Shown: positions 35,649 to 45,448, counted from the stretch's first letter. The stretch: DNA of 64,000 nt from Saprospiraceae bacterium (GCA_020630955.1 JAHDIE010000001.1:237314-301313); one strand, 5' to 3'. Notes: generated by a model from the letters alone, not told the origin. Program-made: numbers and translations.

Positions 35649-37016
35649 ATGGAAATTAACCATGTCCAAGTGTGGAATGAATGTCTATCCATAATAAAGA
35701 GTGATATAAGTGAAAAAAGCTTTAACACTTGGTTTATTCCCATAAAACCTGTTAAGCTTGAAAACAAAGTTTTGACCATTCAGGTACCAAGCAAAATGTC
35801 ATACGAATGGTTAGAGGACAAATACATTAGACAATTAAAAAAGGCCATTCTTGGAGTATTAGGAAGCAAAGGTAGACTTGAATATAAGCTTCCGGTCAAG
35901 AATGAAAGAAACCAGTCAAATAAAAAAGTAGATAGAACGATTAACCCTTTTGCCATTCCAGGTTTAAAAAAGATTAGAATCGATTCAAACCTAAATGCTA
36001 ATTATCTATTTTCTAATTACATCCAAGGCGATTGCAACAAAATGGCTAGATCAGCAGCCTTAGCTGTTGCTAAAAAGCCAGGAGGCACCTCTTTCAACCC
36101 AATGATCATTTATGGCGGTGTTGGACTAGGAAAAACGCATCTTGCACATGCCATTGGAAATGAGATTAAAACAAGATTCCCAAACCACAACATCATCTAT
36201 ATAACGCCTGAAGATTTTACAAATCAAATTGTAAAGGCAATCAAGGATAACAACATTGAAGATTTTATCAGATTTCATAGAAATGTTGATACCATAATCA
36301 TTGATGATATTCAATTCCTAAGTGGCAGAAAGAAAAGTCTCGAAATACTCTTTAATATATTCAATGAATTCCATCAAAATGGAAAACAAATCATTCTTAC
36401 TTCAGATCGACAACCAAAGGATCTGGAAGGAATGGAAGAAAGATTGATTTCAAGATTTAAGTGGGGCTTGATTACTGATCTTACTCCTCCTGAATTTGAA
36501 ACAAGAATGGCCATCATAGATGAGAAACTTAGCAATGAAGAGTTAGAATTTCCATATGCAGTAAAAGAATATATCTGCTATAATATTACCAACAACATCA
36601 GAGAATTAGAAGGTGTCTGTACTTCGATCATAGCTCAAGCCACTTTGAGTGAACGTGATGTAAATATTGAGCTTGCAAAGGAAGTTATTCAAAAATTTGT
36701 TTCATTTAACAATAAAAAGATTTCGATCGAAAACATTAAAAATGTTGTGGCTTCGCATTACAAGCTTGATGTTGAATTGCTAAATAGCACAAGCAGAAAG
36801 AGAGAAATTGTAATGGCAAGACAAATATCCATGTATTTAGCTAGAGAGTATACCAAGCATTCATATGGAAGAATTGGCGCTTACTTTGGTGGCAAGGACC
36901 ACAGTACAGTCATGTATTCTATCAAATCCGTCAAGAATATGCTTGATGTAGACAAGCAATTTTCAGAAGTGGTCAACAATCTTGAGAAAGAAGTGCAGTT
37001 TACACTTAAAGGCTAG
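35649..37016 (+). CDS. dnaA: Chromosomal replication initiator DnaA
   Basis: A 455-residue AAA+ protein that unwinds the origin. Domain I is at about 1-80 (FNTWFIPIKPV), a short linker follows, and domain III has Walker A GGVGLGKTHLAHAIG (about 157) and Walker B TIIIDDIQFL. The DNA-binding domain IV signature is GRIGAYFGGKDHSTVMYSI. The 279-base region upstream has no clear run of TTATCCACA boxes, so the origin may lie elsewhere, as is common in Bacteroidota. The last 11 bases overlap the convergent obgE gene. Confidence 0.97.
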   Translation: MEINHVQVWNECLSIIKSDISEKSFNTWFIPIKPVKLENKVLTIQVPSKMSYEWLEDKYIRQLKKAILGVLGSKGRLEYKLPVKNERNQSNKKVDRTINPFAIPGLKKIRIDSNLNANYLFSNYIQGDCNKMARSAALAVAKKPGGTSFNPMIIYGGVGLGKTHLAHAIGNEIKTRFPNHNIIYITPEDFTNQIVKAIKDNNIEDFIRFHRNVDTIIIDDIQFLSGRKKSLEILFNIFNEFHQNGKQIILTSDRQPKDLEGMEERLISRFKWGLITDLTPPEFETRMAIIDEKLSNEELEFPYAVKEYICYNITNNIRELEGVCTSIIAQATLSERDVNIELAKEVIQKFVSFNNKKISIENIKNVVASHYKLDVELLNSTSRKREIVMARQISMYLAREYTKHSYGRIGAYFGGKDHSTVMYSIKSVKNMLDVDKQFSEVVNNLEKEVQFTLKG

Positions 37017-38004
37017 TATTTAAGCTCTTCCAAATTTCATCTTTCAGTTTAATAATACCCTCGTGGGTAATACTACTAAAGAATAAGATGGGTACATCAA
37101 TATCCATCTCTTCAAGCAACATTTCTTTTAATTCTTTGTCGACAAGATCGGCTTTAGAAATGGCAAGAATTCTTGGTTTGTCCAATAATTCAGAATTAAA
37201 CATCTGAAGTTCGTTAAGAAGGACTTTATATGTTTCTGATATATTTTCATCATCTGCTGCGATGACAAATAATAAAAGTGCATTTCTTTCTATATGCCTT
37301 AGAAATCTAATTCCCAGACCTTTGCCCTCATGAGCATTTTCTATAATTCCCGGTATATCTGCCATGATAAAAGACTTAGAATCACGGTAGGCAACAATTC
37401 CAAGATTCGGAGTCAATGTTGTAAAAGCATAATTTGCTATTTTGGGTTTGGCAGCAGTTACAGCAGCCAACAAGGTTGATTTACCAGCATTGGGCAATCC
37501 CACCAATCCAACATCGGCCAATACTTTTAATTCAAGAACTTTCCATTCTTCTTTTCCAGGTTCCCCTGGTTGAGCATACATCGGTGTACGCTTCGTTGAG
37601 CTTTTAAAATGACTATTTCCTAAACCTCCTTTACCTCCAGGAACAATAATTTGAGTCTCACCATCTTCTGTTATCTCAAAATGAACTTTGCCTGTCTCTG
37701 CATCTTTTGCTATGGTTCCAAGCGGTACTTCTAAGATTATGTCATCACCATAGGCACCAGACTTATGTCCTCCGGCACCATTAGCACCAGGCTTTGCGAT
37801 AACATGTTTCCTATACTTAAGAGCAAGTAGTGTCCAAAGTTGTTTATTGCCTTTTATGATGATATGACCTCCTCTGCCACCATCACCACCGTCTGGCCCT
37901 CCTCTTGCGTTTTTGTTGTCTCGAAAAAAATGTACTGATCCTGCACCACCGGCACCAGACCGGCAGCAAATTTTTACGTAATCAACAAAATTTTTCTCTG
38001 ACAT
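37006..38004 (-). CDS. obgE: Obg/CgtA GTPase
   Basis: A 332-residue ribosome-associated GTPase acting in 50S assembly and stress control. The N-terminal glycine-rich Obg fold is at about 1-158 (GGDGGRGGHIIIKGN, PGANGAGGHKSGAYG). The G domain follows: G1 GLPNAGKST, G2/G3 region YAFTTLTPNLG and DIPGIIENAHEGKGLG, and SKADLV. There is no C-terminal OCT domain, as in many Bacteroidota. It is 28 bases downstream of adk on the same strand and overlaps dnaA by 11 bases at the 3' end. Confidence 0.96.
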   Translation of the reverse strand: MSEKNFVDYVKICCRSGAGGAGSVHFFRDNKNARGGPDGGDGGRGGHIIIKGNKQLWTLLALKYRKHVIAKPGANGAGGHKSGAYGDDIILEVPLGTIAKDAETGKVHFEITEDGETQIIVPGGKGGLGNSHFKSSTKRTPMYAQPGEPGKEEWKVLELKVLADVGLVGLPNAGKSTLLAAVTAAKPKIANYAFTTLTPNLGIVAYRDSKSFIMADIPGIIENAHEGKGLGIRFLRHIERNALLLFVIAADDENISETYKVLLNELQMFNSELLDKPRILAISKADLVDKELKEMLLEEMDIDVPILFFSSITHEGIIKLKDEIWKSLNTSL

Positions 38005-38032
38005 TTAGTGTATAATCTTCCCCATTTGGGAA

Positions 38033-38608
38033 TTAGGATAAAGCATCAATACTTTCGCAAAGTCTGCTAAAGATATCTTCGACAGTTCCTACCCCATTTA
38101 TTTTATGAGAAAGGTCTTGTTTATCATAATAATCAAAAACTGGTGATGTTTCTTCATGGTAAACTTTGATCCTATTTCTTATGATCCCTTCATCGGCATC
38201 ATCTGCTCTACCAGAGGTTTTTGCTCTTCCCTTTAGTCTGGTGACCAGTTCTTCTTCTGCTACATCCAAGGCTATCAATTTAGAAACAGCCATGTTTTTC
38301 TTGTTAAAAATTTGATCAAGTGCTTCCGATTGGGCTATTGTTCTTGGAAATCCATCTAAAATAAAACCTGCAGCTTTAGGGTGTTTATCTAATTTGTTCT
38401 CAAGCATGCCTACGGTAATGCTATCTGGAACTAATTCTCCTTTTGCTATGTACTCTTTTGCTTTCATCCCTAATGGTGTATTATTGCCCATTTCGTAACG
38501 AAACAGATCACCTGTTGAGATGTGAATCAGATTATACTTTTCAGCCAATTTAGCTGCTTGAGTTCCTTTTCCAGACCCAGGAGGTCCAAACAAAATAAGG
38601 TTTATCAT
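38033..38608 (-). CDS. adk: Adenylate kinase
   Basis: A 191-residue nucleotide kinase (AMP + ATP to 2 ADP). The start is placed at the internal ATG (38608) because MINLILFGPPGSGKGTQ matches the conserved N-terminus; the 16 codons upstream in frame are not family-like. The P-loop is GPPGSGKGT. The AMP site is at STGDLFR and the NMP-lid DGFPRT motif is present. The LID is short, without the zinc Cys pair. It precedes obgE; upstream is the NlpC/P60 gene. Confidence 0.96.
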   Translation of the reverse strand: MINLILFGPPGSGKGTQAAKLAEKYNLIHISTGDLFRYEMGNNTPLGMKAKEYIAKGELVPDSITVGMLENKLDKHPKAAGFILDGFPRTIAQSEALDQIFNKKNMAVSKLIALDVAEEELVTRLKGRAKTSGRADDADEGIIRNRIKVYHEETSPVFDYYDKQDLSHKINGVGTVEDIFSRLCESIDALS

Positions 38609-38668
38609 GGGTGTCTTCTTTCTAAAATAAAAAAGTTCTATTAGTCTATTAAACATAAGTGGGCAAAC

Positions 38669-39178
38669 TTAGTTGTTGATTACATCTTTTCCAAACAAGA
38701 TCTTGTCTTTCCAATAATCTGATTGGTAAACATCTTCAATTACCACCCCTTTTGAACTTGAACAATGAATCATGACCAATTTGCCTCGACTTGCTTCTAA
38801 AACAATACCAACGTGTTGAATCCTTCTTTGAGTTCCAAAAAACACCAAATCAGCTGGTTTTAATTGAGAAACTCTCTTTTGTTTTCCTTGTTTTGCTTGC
38901 AAATCAGAAGATCGGTCTAATTGTACATTGAAATGATGGAAAATAAAGCTTGTATATCCACTACAGTCAAAATTTCTTGGTCCTGTAGCTCCATATCGAT
39001 ATGCTTTCCCTTTAAATTTAAGCGCAAAATTGGAAATTTCCTTTCTTAATTGTTGTTCAGCGGATTTACTTAATGCTAGTAATTCTGTAGGATCGCTGGA
39101 CTTTGGTGTAATTTCAATGATAGGGCTCAAATTTCCTATATATCCAAGAAAAAGTAAAATTATCAGTTTCATACTCAA
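38669..39178 (-). CDS. NlpC/P60 (C40) cell-wall peptidase
   Basis: A 169-residue secreted cysteine peptidase that cleaves peptidoglycan stem peptides. A short N-terminal hydrophobic segment (MKLIILLFLGYIG) serves as signal or anchor, so the start may be M1 or M3. The catalytic domain is at about 55-165 with Cys72 (NFDCSGYTSF), His122 (IQHVGIVLEA) and a third polar residue, His138 (VMIHCSSSKG). It has no SH3 or LysM module. It lies between the rplY-type gene, after a terminator, and adk. Confidence 0.9.
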   Translation of the reverse strand: MSMKLIILLFLGYIGNLSPIIEITPKSSDPTELLALSKSAEQQLRKEISNFALKFKGKAYRYGATGPRNFDCSGYTSFIFHHFNVQLDRSSDLQAKQGKQKRVSQLKPADLVFFGTQRRIQHVGIVLEASRGKLVMIHCSSSKGVVIEDVYQSDYWKDKILFGKDVINN

Positions 39179-39232
39179 GTTTTCATATTAATAAAACATC
39201 TAATATGAAAACAAAAACAGTACCATAAGCTA

Positions 39233-39265
39233 CAAAAAAAGGGATAACAACAATTGCTATCCCTT
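39233..39265 (-). terminator. Rho-independent terminator of the L25 gene
   Basis: On the minus strand an 8-bp stem AAGGGATA / TATCCCTT closes an 11-base loop and is followed by seven T. It is 28 bases after the L25 stop codon. Confidence 0.75.
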
Positions 39266-39292
39266 ATTATTAAGTTGGTTCTAGTATATATT

Positions 39293-39910
39293 TTATGAAG
39301 CTGCTGGTGCTTCTTTTGATTTAACTTCTCCTGCTTTAGCTTCTTCTGCGGCAGCACTCTTAAGAGCTCTTGGTATTTCTATTCTAAAGACTGGAGTACT
39401 ATGGACAGAAAGAATACTGACGGTATCAGGTCTTTCAATATCAGAAACTCTCACTGAATCACCCAATCCCATCTTTGAGATATCAACAAATAATTCGTCC
39501 ACGAGGTCACCTGGCAATGCTTCGATCGTAACTTTTCTCATGGATGCTACTAATTTACCCCCTGCTCTAACCGCTTCGGATTCTCCTTTAGGTCTAACAG
39601 GAACATTCACCTTAACTTTATGATCTGCTATCATTTCTAAAAAGTCAATATGAACGATTTGATCTGAAACTGGATGAAATTGAATGTCTTTGATTATGCA
39701 ATCAATGGGATTTCCAGCAACATCTAGCTTAGCAACCTTAAATTCTGGTGTATAAACCAAAGATTTAACGCCTGCCGGTGTTACTGAAACATTTCTTGCA
39801 CCATTTTTTCCATATAAAACAGCTGGGATTCTTCCGGTTGCTCTTAGAGCTTTATTGGCTGATTTCCCTGTCTTTTCGCGCTCTTGAGCGTCTATTGTTA
39901 CAACTTGCAT
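39293..39910 (-). CDS. rplY: 50S ribosomal protein L25/general stress protein Ctc
   Basis: A 205-residue long-form L25 (CTC type) that binds 5S rRNA. The L25 domain is at about 1-90 (TGRIPAVLYGKNGARNVSVT), followed by the C-terminal beta domain (VPVRPKGESEAVRAGG) and an Ala/Lys/Glu-rich tail. It is downstream of prs on the same strand over 61 bases, an arrangement common in bacteria. A terminator follows at 39233. Confidence 0.95.
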   Translation of the reverse strand: MQVVTIDAQEREKTGKSANKALRATGRIPAVLYGKNGARNVSVTPAGVKSLVYTPEFKVAKLDVAGNPIDCIIKDIQFHPVSDQIVHIDFLEMIADHKVKVNVPVRPKGESEAVRAGGKLVASMRKVTIEALPGDLVDELFVDISKMGLGDSVRVSDIERPDTVSILSVHSTPVFRIEIPRALKSAAAEEAKAGEVKSKEAPAAS

Positions 39911-39971
39911 AATATTAATTATACTGGTTTTTTAAAGGACTGCAAATGTAATAATTATTTACTATTCTTGC

Positions 39972-40904
39972 TTATTTTTCAACAAACAATGCAGCAATAG
40001 ACTTGTATTCATGTACATTTCTTATCGCTCTGGCAAATAATTTGGCACAACTTAGTACTTCTATCTTCTTAGAATGTTGTTTTAGAGGTATTGTATCGGT
40101 AACGATAAGCTTAGCAATTACAGAATTTTCTATATTTTCATATGCATTACCAGATAAAACGGGATGTGTGCAAATCGCTTGTACTGATCTTGCTCCTTTA
40201 TCTATAAGGGCTTGAGCTGCCTTACACAAGGTTCCAGCGGTGTCTGCTAGGTCATCTACAAGAATTACATCTGAATCAGTAACATCTCCTATCACGGTAA
40301 TTTTCTTAACTTCATTGGCTCTAACTCTCTCTTTATCACAAATTACAAGAGGCTTTTCAAAGTACTTGGCATATGATCGAGCTCTTTTGACGCCTCCTAC
40401 ATCTGGAGATGCAAAAATGGTATTGCTTAAGTCCATTTTTTTCAAGTATTCAATAAATATGGTTTCGCTTTGTAAATGATCTACAGGAATATCGAAAAAC
40501 CCTTGAATCTGGTCTGCATGAAAATCCATGGTCATAACCCGATTAGCTCCTGCTGCTTCTAAGATATTGGCAAATAATTTTGCAGAAATTGGCACTCTTG
40601 GTTTGTCTTTACGATCTTGCCTGGCATATCCAAAGTATGGGATTACTGCAGTGATATAGCCTGCTGAGGCTCTCTTAGCAGTATCAATCATTAACAAAAG
40701 CTCCATTAGATTGTCAGAAGGTGCGAAAGTAGACTGGATGAAAAAAGTGTAGGATCCACGAACAGAATCATGAATGATGGGCTGCATTTCACCATCACTA
40801 AATTGCTTTAATTCTACATTTGCTAAGGGATAGCCATAATAGTCAGCTATTTTTTCGGACAAGGGTCTAGAATTGACCCCTGAAAAAAGTTTTATTTCAG
40901 CCAC
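39972..40904 (-). CDS. prs: Ribose-phosphate pyrophosphokinase
   Basis: A 310-residue enzyme making PRPP from ribose 5-phosphate and ATP. Marks are the N-terminal IKLFSGVNSRPLSEKIADYY, the catalytic flexible loop region YFGYARQDRKDKPR, the metal site MDFHADQIQGFFDIPVDHL, and the PRPP-binding loop VILVDDLADTAGTL. Length is typical (about 310-315). It precedes rplY. The start is the ATG at 40904, separated from the divergent EamA gene by 154 bases. Confidence 0.97.
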   Translation of the reverse strand: MAEIKLFSGVNSRPLSEKIADYYGYPLANVELKQFSDGEMQPIIHDSVRGSYTFFIQSTFAPSDNLMELLLMIDTAKRASAGYITAVIPYFGYARQDRKDKPRVPISAKLFANILEAAGANRVMTMDFHADQIQGFFDIPVDHLQSETIFIEYLKKMDLSNTIFASPDVGGVKRARSYAKYFEKPLVICDKERVRANEVKKITVIGDVTDSDVILVDDLADTAGTLCKAAQALIDKGARSVQAICTHPVLSGNAYENIENSVIAKLIVTDTIPLKQHSKKIEVLSCAKLFARAIRNVHEYKSIAALFVEK

Positions 40905-41058
40905 AGTTGTGCGGTTAAGGTTGGTTGATCAAATAGGTTTAGTTCTCTGATAGCACGAAATTACTATATATCTAAATAAACAAAAGTAATATTCTAAAAT
41001 CATTCATTACTTAAGATAAAAATTAGCTTTGAACTTGAAAACCTTACCTTCACCATTA

Positions 41059-41955
41059 ATGAATGAAGTACAAAAACCCCTTGGAGCAAATGCATGGTTG
41101 ATTTTATTGCTTTTGAGTTTTATTTGGGGAAGTTCATTTATCCTCATTAAAAAATCTTTGCTCGTTTTTACTCCATTGGAAATTGGTGCACTGCGGGTAG
41201 TCATCACCTCCCTAGCCTTTTTGCCTGTCATTGTATTAAATTTTAAAAAAATTGACTGGACCAAATGGAAGAAATTTTTAATCATTGGAGTCATCGGAAG
41301 TGCCTTACCGTCTATTTTATTTGCCTTGGCTCAAACCAAAGTTAGTAGTTCTGTTGCAGGAGTTCTAAATAGTATGACACCAGTATTTGCGCTAATTTTT
41401 GGGGTCGTTATTTTCAAAACGAAAGTAAGCTCAAAGCAAATTGCAGGGGTTTTTATTGGTTTCCTTGGTGCCACTTTATTGCTACTTGGGGACAGAAATG
41501 CAGAGCCTAGCCTCAATTTTATGTATGGTTTGTTGATTATATTAGCAACCATAAGTTATGCTTATAATGCCAATGCGGTTCAGTCATGGTTTAAGCAAAC
41601 CTCACCCGTCATCATTTCTTCTGTTTCTTTTTCACTGCTGGGTCCTTTCGCTTTAATGTATGTTTTATCACAAGGGATTATTGAGAGAGTTCCAAACCAT
41701 GAATATGGGTGGTATTCTTTAGGTGCCGTTGCCTTTTTAGCATTGGTTGGGACAGCATTATCAACAATCATCTTTTTCAAATTAATACAAGACACCAGTG
41801 CCCTATTTGGTTCTTCTGTTGCCTTTGTGATTCCAATTTTTGCGGTATTTTGGGGGATGTTTGATGGAGAAACATTTTTTCTACTTCAAGTGTGTGGCAT
41901 GCTAGCCATTCTAGGTGCTATATATTTAATAAGGGAAAAGAAATTGGATAGATGA
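41059..41955 (+). CDS. EamA/DMT-superfamily transporter
   Basis: A membrane permease of about 298 residues with ten predicted helices in two EamA repeats (first LSFIWGSSFILIKKSLL, second GALALVGTALSTIIFFKLI-like region). The start is the ATG at 41059 (MNEVQKPLGANAWLILL). An in-frame TTG 10 codons earlier is unlikely to be used. These proteins export metabolites or amino acids; the substrate is unknown. Its stop overlaps the start of the hydrolase gene by 4 bases, so the two are co-expressed. Confidence 0.9.
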   Translation: MNEVQKPLGANAWLILLLLSFIWGSSFILIKKSLLVFTPLEIGALRVVITSLAFLPVIVLNFKKIDWTKWKKFLIIGVIGSALPSILFALAQTKVSSSVAGVLNSMTPVFALIFGVVIFKTKVSSKQIAGVFIGFLGATLLLLGDRNAEPSLNFMYGLLIILATISYAYNANAVQSWFKQTSPVIISSVSFSLLGPFALMYVLSQGIIERVPNHEYGWYSLGAVAFLALVGTALSTIIFFKLIQDTSALFGSSVAFVIPIFAVFWGMFDGETFFLLQVCGMLAILGAIYLIREKKLDR

Positions 41956-42953
41956 AACAGACTATATTAAAAAGAACATTTAGTTTATTGGCATTGCTTG
42001 CCACTCTTTTGGTGGCTTTGGTTTTAGGATATTTAATTTGGCCACCTAAGACCGTAGACCTAAATTACGAGTACCCTATTGTTTCTGACCAAGCAATGAG
42101 TTTGGAGAATTATATCAAAAAAAAGGAAGCTTCAATTTCAAATATTAAACCAGGCAATGAAGCAAAAATAATCTGGGCAGATAGCACAAAGTCAAAAACC
42201 GAATATGCATTGGTTTATTTGCATGGTTTTAGCGCGAGTCATGAGGAAGGCGGAACCGTACACCGTAAAATTGCTGAGCTCTTTGGCATGAATCTATTTT
42301 TATCAAGATTATCTTACCATGGCTTGGAAGGATTAGATTCAATGAAAGATTTAACAGCAGAAAACCTGATGGCTTCAGCATTGGAAGCAGTATCCATTGG
42401 AAAAGCATTGGGTAAAAAAGTCATATTAATGGGGACTTCAACAGGAGGCACTTTAGGGATATCTCTCATGGCACATGATCCGGATATTTTTGCTGGAATT
42501 TTTTATTCACCCAATATTGATTTAGCTGATCCTAAAACAGACTTATTAACCAAACCATTTGGATTAAGTATAGCAAGGAAAGTTTTAGGAAGTAACTATT
42601 ATAGCTTCGAAGCAAATGATGAAATTAAAAAATTCTGGACCACAAAATATCCCATTGAGGCAACTGTCGCACTTCAGACTCTACTAAACAGTACCATGCA
42701 TGAAAAAACATTTACGGAAGTAAAGCAACCCATACTATTAATAAGTTATTATGCTTCAGAGAAAGATCAAGACCAGGTGGTTTCCGTAGAAGCAATCAAA
42801 GAATGTTTCAATCAATTAGGTACAGACAAGAAGAACAAAAAATATGTTGAATTGGGATCAGTAAAAGCACACGCCATGTGTTCACCATTATTTTCCAAAG
42901 ACACCAAAAGTCCTTTGTTAGAAACAACTAGCTTCCTAGAAGTTATTTTATAA
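41952..42953 (+). CDS. Membrane-anchored alpha/beta hydrolase
   Basis: A 333-residue serine hydrolase with an N-terminal transmembrane helix (LALLATLLVALVLGYLIW), probably facing the periplasm. The fold marks are VYLHGFSASHEEGG (oxyanion side), nucleophile elbow MGTSTGGTLG with Ser163, and a candidate His in SVKAHAMCS. The length and GTSTGG elbow resemble carboxylesterases and lysophospholipases. It overlaps the EamA gene by 4 bases and ends 9 bases before the convergent hexapeptide-repeat gene. Confidence 0.87.
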   Translation: MKQTILKRTFSLLALLATLLVALVLGYLIWPPKTVDLNYEYPIVSDQAMSLENYIKKKEASISNIKPGNEAKIIWADSTKSKTEYALVYLHGFSASHEEGGTVHRKIAELFGMNLFLSRLSYHGLEGLDSMKDLTAENLMASALEAVSIGKALGKKVILMGTSTGGTLGISLMAHDPDIFAGIFYSPNIDLADPKTDLLTKPFGLSIARKVLGSNYYSFEANDEIKKFWTTKYPIEATVALQTLLNSTMHEKTFTEVKQPILLISYYASEKDQDQVVSVEAIKECFNQLGTDKKNKKYVELGSVKAHAMCSPLFSKDTKSPLLETTSFLEVIL

Positions 42954-42962
42954 TAACTTACA

Positions 42963-43484
42963 TTATGTTTGCTGCATATAGTTCCTAGAATATTTGACAT
43001 AGGCGTCTGCGGTACCTCTTAGATATACTTCAGCCTGCTCTGGTGAGATTTTTTTAATCTTTTTGGCGGGAATTCCGGCGTAAATGAATCCAGATTCTAA
43101 ATGACTACCAGCCGTAACTACTGCACCGGCTGCTACGATGCATCCTGATTCCAAAATCGCATCATCCAAAACTATAGCACCCATCCCGACCAATACATTC
43201 TCTTTGATATGACAACCATGGATAATGGCTCTATGACCTACTGATACCCCATCTTCTATGATGGTGTCGTTCCTTCCAAAGGTCCCATGAACCATTGATC
43301 CATCTTGTATATTTACACGATTCCCGATAATGATTTGGTTAACATCACCTCTAATAACGGTTTGAAACCATACGCTTGACGCTCTACCTATTTTTACATT
43401 ACCTGTAATGGTGGCATTCTCAGCAATCCAGGCAGACTCATCAATTTGTGGAGAATATTCCCCATAAGCTTTAATTAATGCCAT
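42963..43484 (-). CDS. Gamma-carbonic-anhydrase-type hexapeptide-repeat protein
   Basis: A 173-residue left-handed beta-helix protein of the YrdA/PaaY/CaiE type. Hexapeptide repeats run from IAENATITGNVKIGRASSVW to about residue 140. Metal-ligand histidines are seen in VHGTFG and VGHRAIIHGCHI, as in gamma carbonic anhydrases. Whether it hydrates CO2 or acts as an acyltransferase relative is not shown. The start directly follows the stop of the TraB/GumN gene (no gap), so they are co-transcribed. Confidence 0.9.
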   Translation of the reverse strand: MALIKAYGEYSPQIDESAWIAENATITGNVKIGRASSVWFQTVIRGDVNQIIIGNRVNIQDGSMVHGTFGRNDTIIEDGVSVGHRAIIHGCHIKENVLVGMGAIVLDDAILESGCIVAAGAVVTAGSHLESGFIYAGIPAKKIKKISPEQAEVYLRGTADAYVKYSRNYMQQT

Positions 43485-44528
43485 CTATTTATTACTTAAT
43501 GGTGTCAGCTCATACCCAACTTCCCGAAGCAAGTTGATTACGCCTTGAGATCCAGCGAGGTGGCCAGCACCAACAGCAAAAAATGTTTTACCAGATAACA
43601 TATATTCTGTCATTTGAGGAATCCACTTTTGGTTTCGGTCATTCAAAAGCAAATCTTCAAAACCTGCTAAATCAGAATCCTCATCTTCGATAGAACCAAC
43701 CATAGCTCCAATATCTTGATCCAAATACATCTTGGTAATTTTATCCATCTCTGACTCAACATCAGGGTCTTCATTTTTTCCTGCTTTGATGGTTTCGACC
43801 AACATGGTTGCTTGATCGCTATAAGGAATTGAATCAAACAGACTAATTTGATCATCCATGGTCTCAAGACCAAATACTTCCTTGTCTGTGGCATTGGCCA
43901 ATTCATAGAATTCCATTTCGTATGATTTTGAGGAAGATGCTGATGGATCACCTCCGGTCAAAGCACCCATATCCATATCTCCTTCAGCAAATATGGTCAA
44001 GAACATCGGTTTCATTTTTTCAAACATAAACATAGGCAAACCCATTTCTGAAAAATGATCCTTAACCAATTTGTAATCTTCATCGGATAATAATTTACTG
44101 AGTGTCATTCCATCATTCATCATGATTTTGCTCATCATTCCGAATATGTTACTTATGTCAGACATTTCATCAAGATCTATTTCGAATACAACCTTTTCGC
44201 TTTTATTAAACGTCTCCATGGTGTTGGTGGGCCAGAAAAAAGATTCCGCGTCTATAATATGAATGGTACCATATAAGTAAGAATCTTCTTCAAGACCATT
44301 TCCAGATATTTTCCAAAGCAATGCCTTTTCTAAGACAATCTCTTCGGATTGCTTGGTTTCAGATATCTCAGTTTTGGCTTTGGGCTTGACAACAACTGGA
44401 GCACCTACTTCTACTTCTGTTTTGTTTGGCGCTTTATAATCTGAAGATTCGGCTACTTTTTTCTGTCCAGTACAAGCTGAAATAATGGTGACCAAAATCA
44501 GCGATATAAAATAAAATAAATGCTTCAT
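43485..44528 (-). CDS. TraB/GumN-family lipoprotein
   Basis: A 347-residue protein with lipobox TIISAC (Cys19) and a Lys/Glu/Pro-rich linker to about residue 75. The TraB/GumN (erythromycin-esterase-like, Tiki-like) domain follows, with the first metal motif YLYGTIHI and the second FFAVGAGHLAGSQGVINLLREVGY. The two conserved GxxH motifs are intact, so a metal-dependent protease-like activity is plausible. Family members in Bacteroidota are mostly uncharacterised. It is probably an outer-membrane or periplasmic lipoprotein. Confidence 0.9.
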   Translation of the reverse strand: MKHLFYFISLILVTIISACTGQKKVAESSDYKAPNKTEVEVGAPVVVKPKAKTEISETKQSEEIVLEKALLWKISGNGLEEDSYLYGTIHIIDAESFFWPTNTMETFNKSEKVVFEIDLDEMSDISNIFGMMSKIMMNDGMTLSKLLSDEDYKLVKDHFSEMGLPMFMFEKMKPMFLTIFAEGDMDMGALTGGDPSASSSKSYEMEFYELANATDKEVFGLETMDDQISLFDSIPYSDQATMLVETIKAGKNEDPDVESEMDKITKMYLDQDIGAMVGSIEDEDSDLAGFEDLLLNDRNQKWIPQMTEYMLSGKTFFAVGAGHLAGSQGVINLLREVGYELTPLSNK

Positions 44529-44590
44529 GCTTATTTTTGTGCGTTTTTGTAATCTATAAACAAATGAACGTAGAATATAATTCCATTGTT

Positions 44591-45334
44591 CTACTTTCCA
44601 GTTTTAAATACTTCATTCATAAGAATGCCGGCAGCTACGGATACATTCAAAGACTCGATATTATTTGGTATTCCACCAATTGCAACCGTGTCATCACATT
44701 GCCTTTCGACGGCATTGGACACTCCATTTTCTTCAGAACCTAGCACGATGCCGATGGGTCCAGAGAGCTCTACTTCCGTAAATGTCTTTCCGTTCATCAT
44801 ACCAGCAACTACCTTCAAACCTGAATTTTGCATGGTTTGAATGGCTGTAATCATACTTTTCTCACGACAAATTAACATTTGCGGAAGCGCCCCCATGGAT
44901 GCCTTCATCGCAAAAGCATTCAGTCTTGCCGATTCTTTCATGGGTACAACCAAGGCATGAAATCCAAACCAATGCGCTGATCTTGCAATTGCACCAATGT
45001 TTCGCACATCCTCAACCCCATCCAACAAAATTATTCGTGGAATTTCTCCGTTTTCAAAAATATAAGGGATTATATCCGCGACCTTATGGTACTTCACGAA
45101 AGATAATTGGGCAACTATACCTTGATGGTTGGACTTACGAACCAAATTATTCAGCTTACTTTCGGGTGCTGTAATGAGTGGTATACCTAAAGAGCGGCAG
45201 GATTTTCTGATTTCTTTTTCAAAATCACCCCGGATTGATTGTTCAATCCACACTTTTTCAATATCCTGAGCCTTTTCAAGTGCTTCAGAGACCGGTTTGC
45301 GGCCGATTAAAAATTCATCTTTATAGTTCTCCAC
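44591..45334 (-). CDS. rlmB: 23S rRNA (guanosine-2'-O-)methyltransferase, RlmB/TrmH (SpoU) family
   Basis: A 247-residue SPOUT methyltransferase using S-adenosylmethionine. The N-terminal substrate-binding domain (about 1-80) includes LIGRKPVSEALEKA. The knotted catalytic domain has motif 1 RNIGAIARSAHWFG, motif 2 IGIVLGSEENGVS and motif 3 IGGIPNNIESLNVSVAAGI. The length and N-terminal domain fit RlmB (Gm2251 in E. coli numbering) better than TrmH. It is divergent from the M36 protease gene. Confidence 0.92.
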   Translation of the reverse strand: MENYKDEFLIGRKPVSEALEKAQDIEKVWIEQSIRGDFEKEIRKSCRSLGIPLITAPESKLNNLVRKSNHQGIVAQLSFVKYHKVADIIPYIFENGEIPRIILLDGVEDVRNIGAIARSAHWFGFHALVVPMKESARLNAFAMKASMGALPQMLICREKSMITAIQTMQNSGLKVVAGMMNGKTFTEVELSGPIGIVLGSEENGVSNAVERQCDDTVAIGGIPNNIESLNVSVAAGILMNEVFKTGK

Positions 45335-45448
45335 GATCTAAGCTCTTATTATTGATTTAATATGTGTCCGCTTCAATATTTTATGCGAAAATACCTATTT
45401 TACACAGCATTGAGAATTGTATATTTAGACAAAATAAAACACAAGAGA

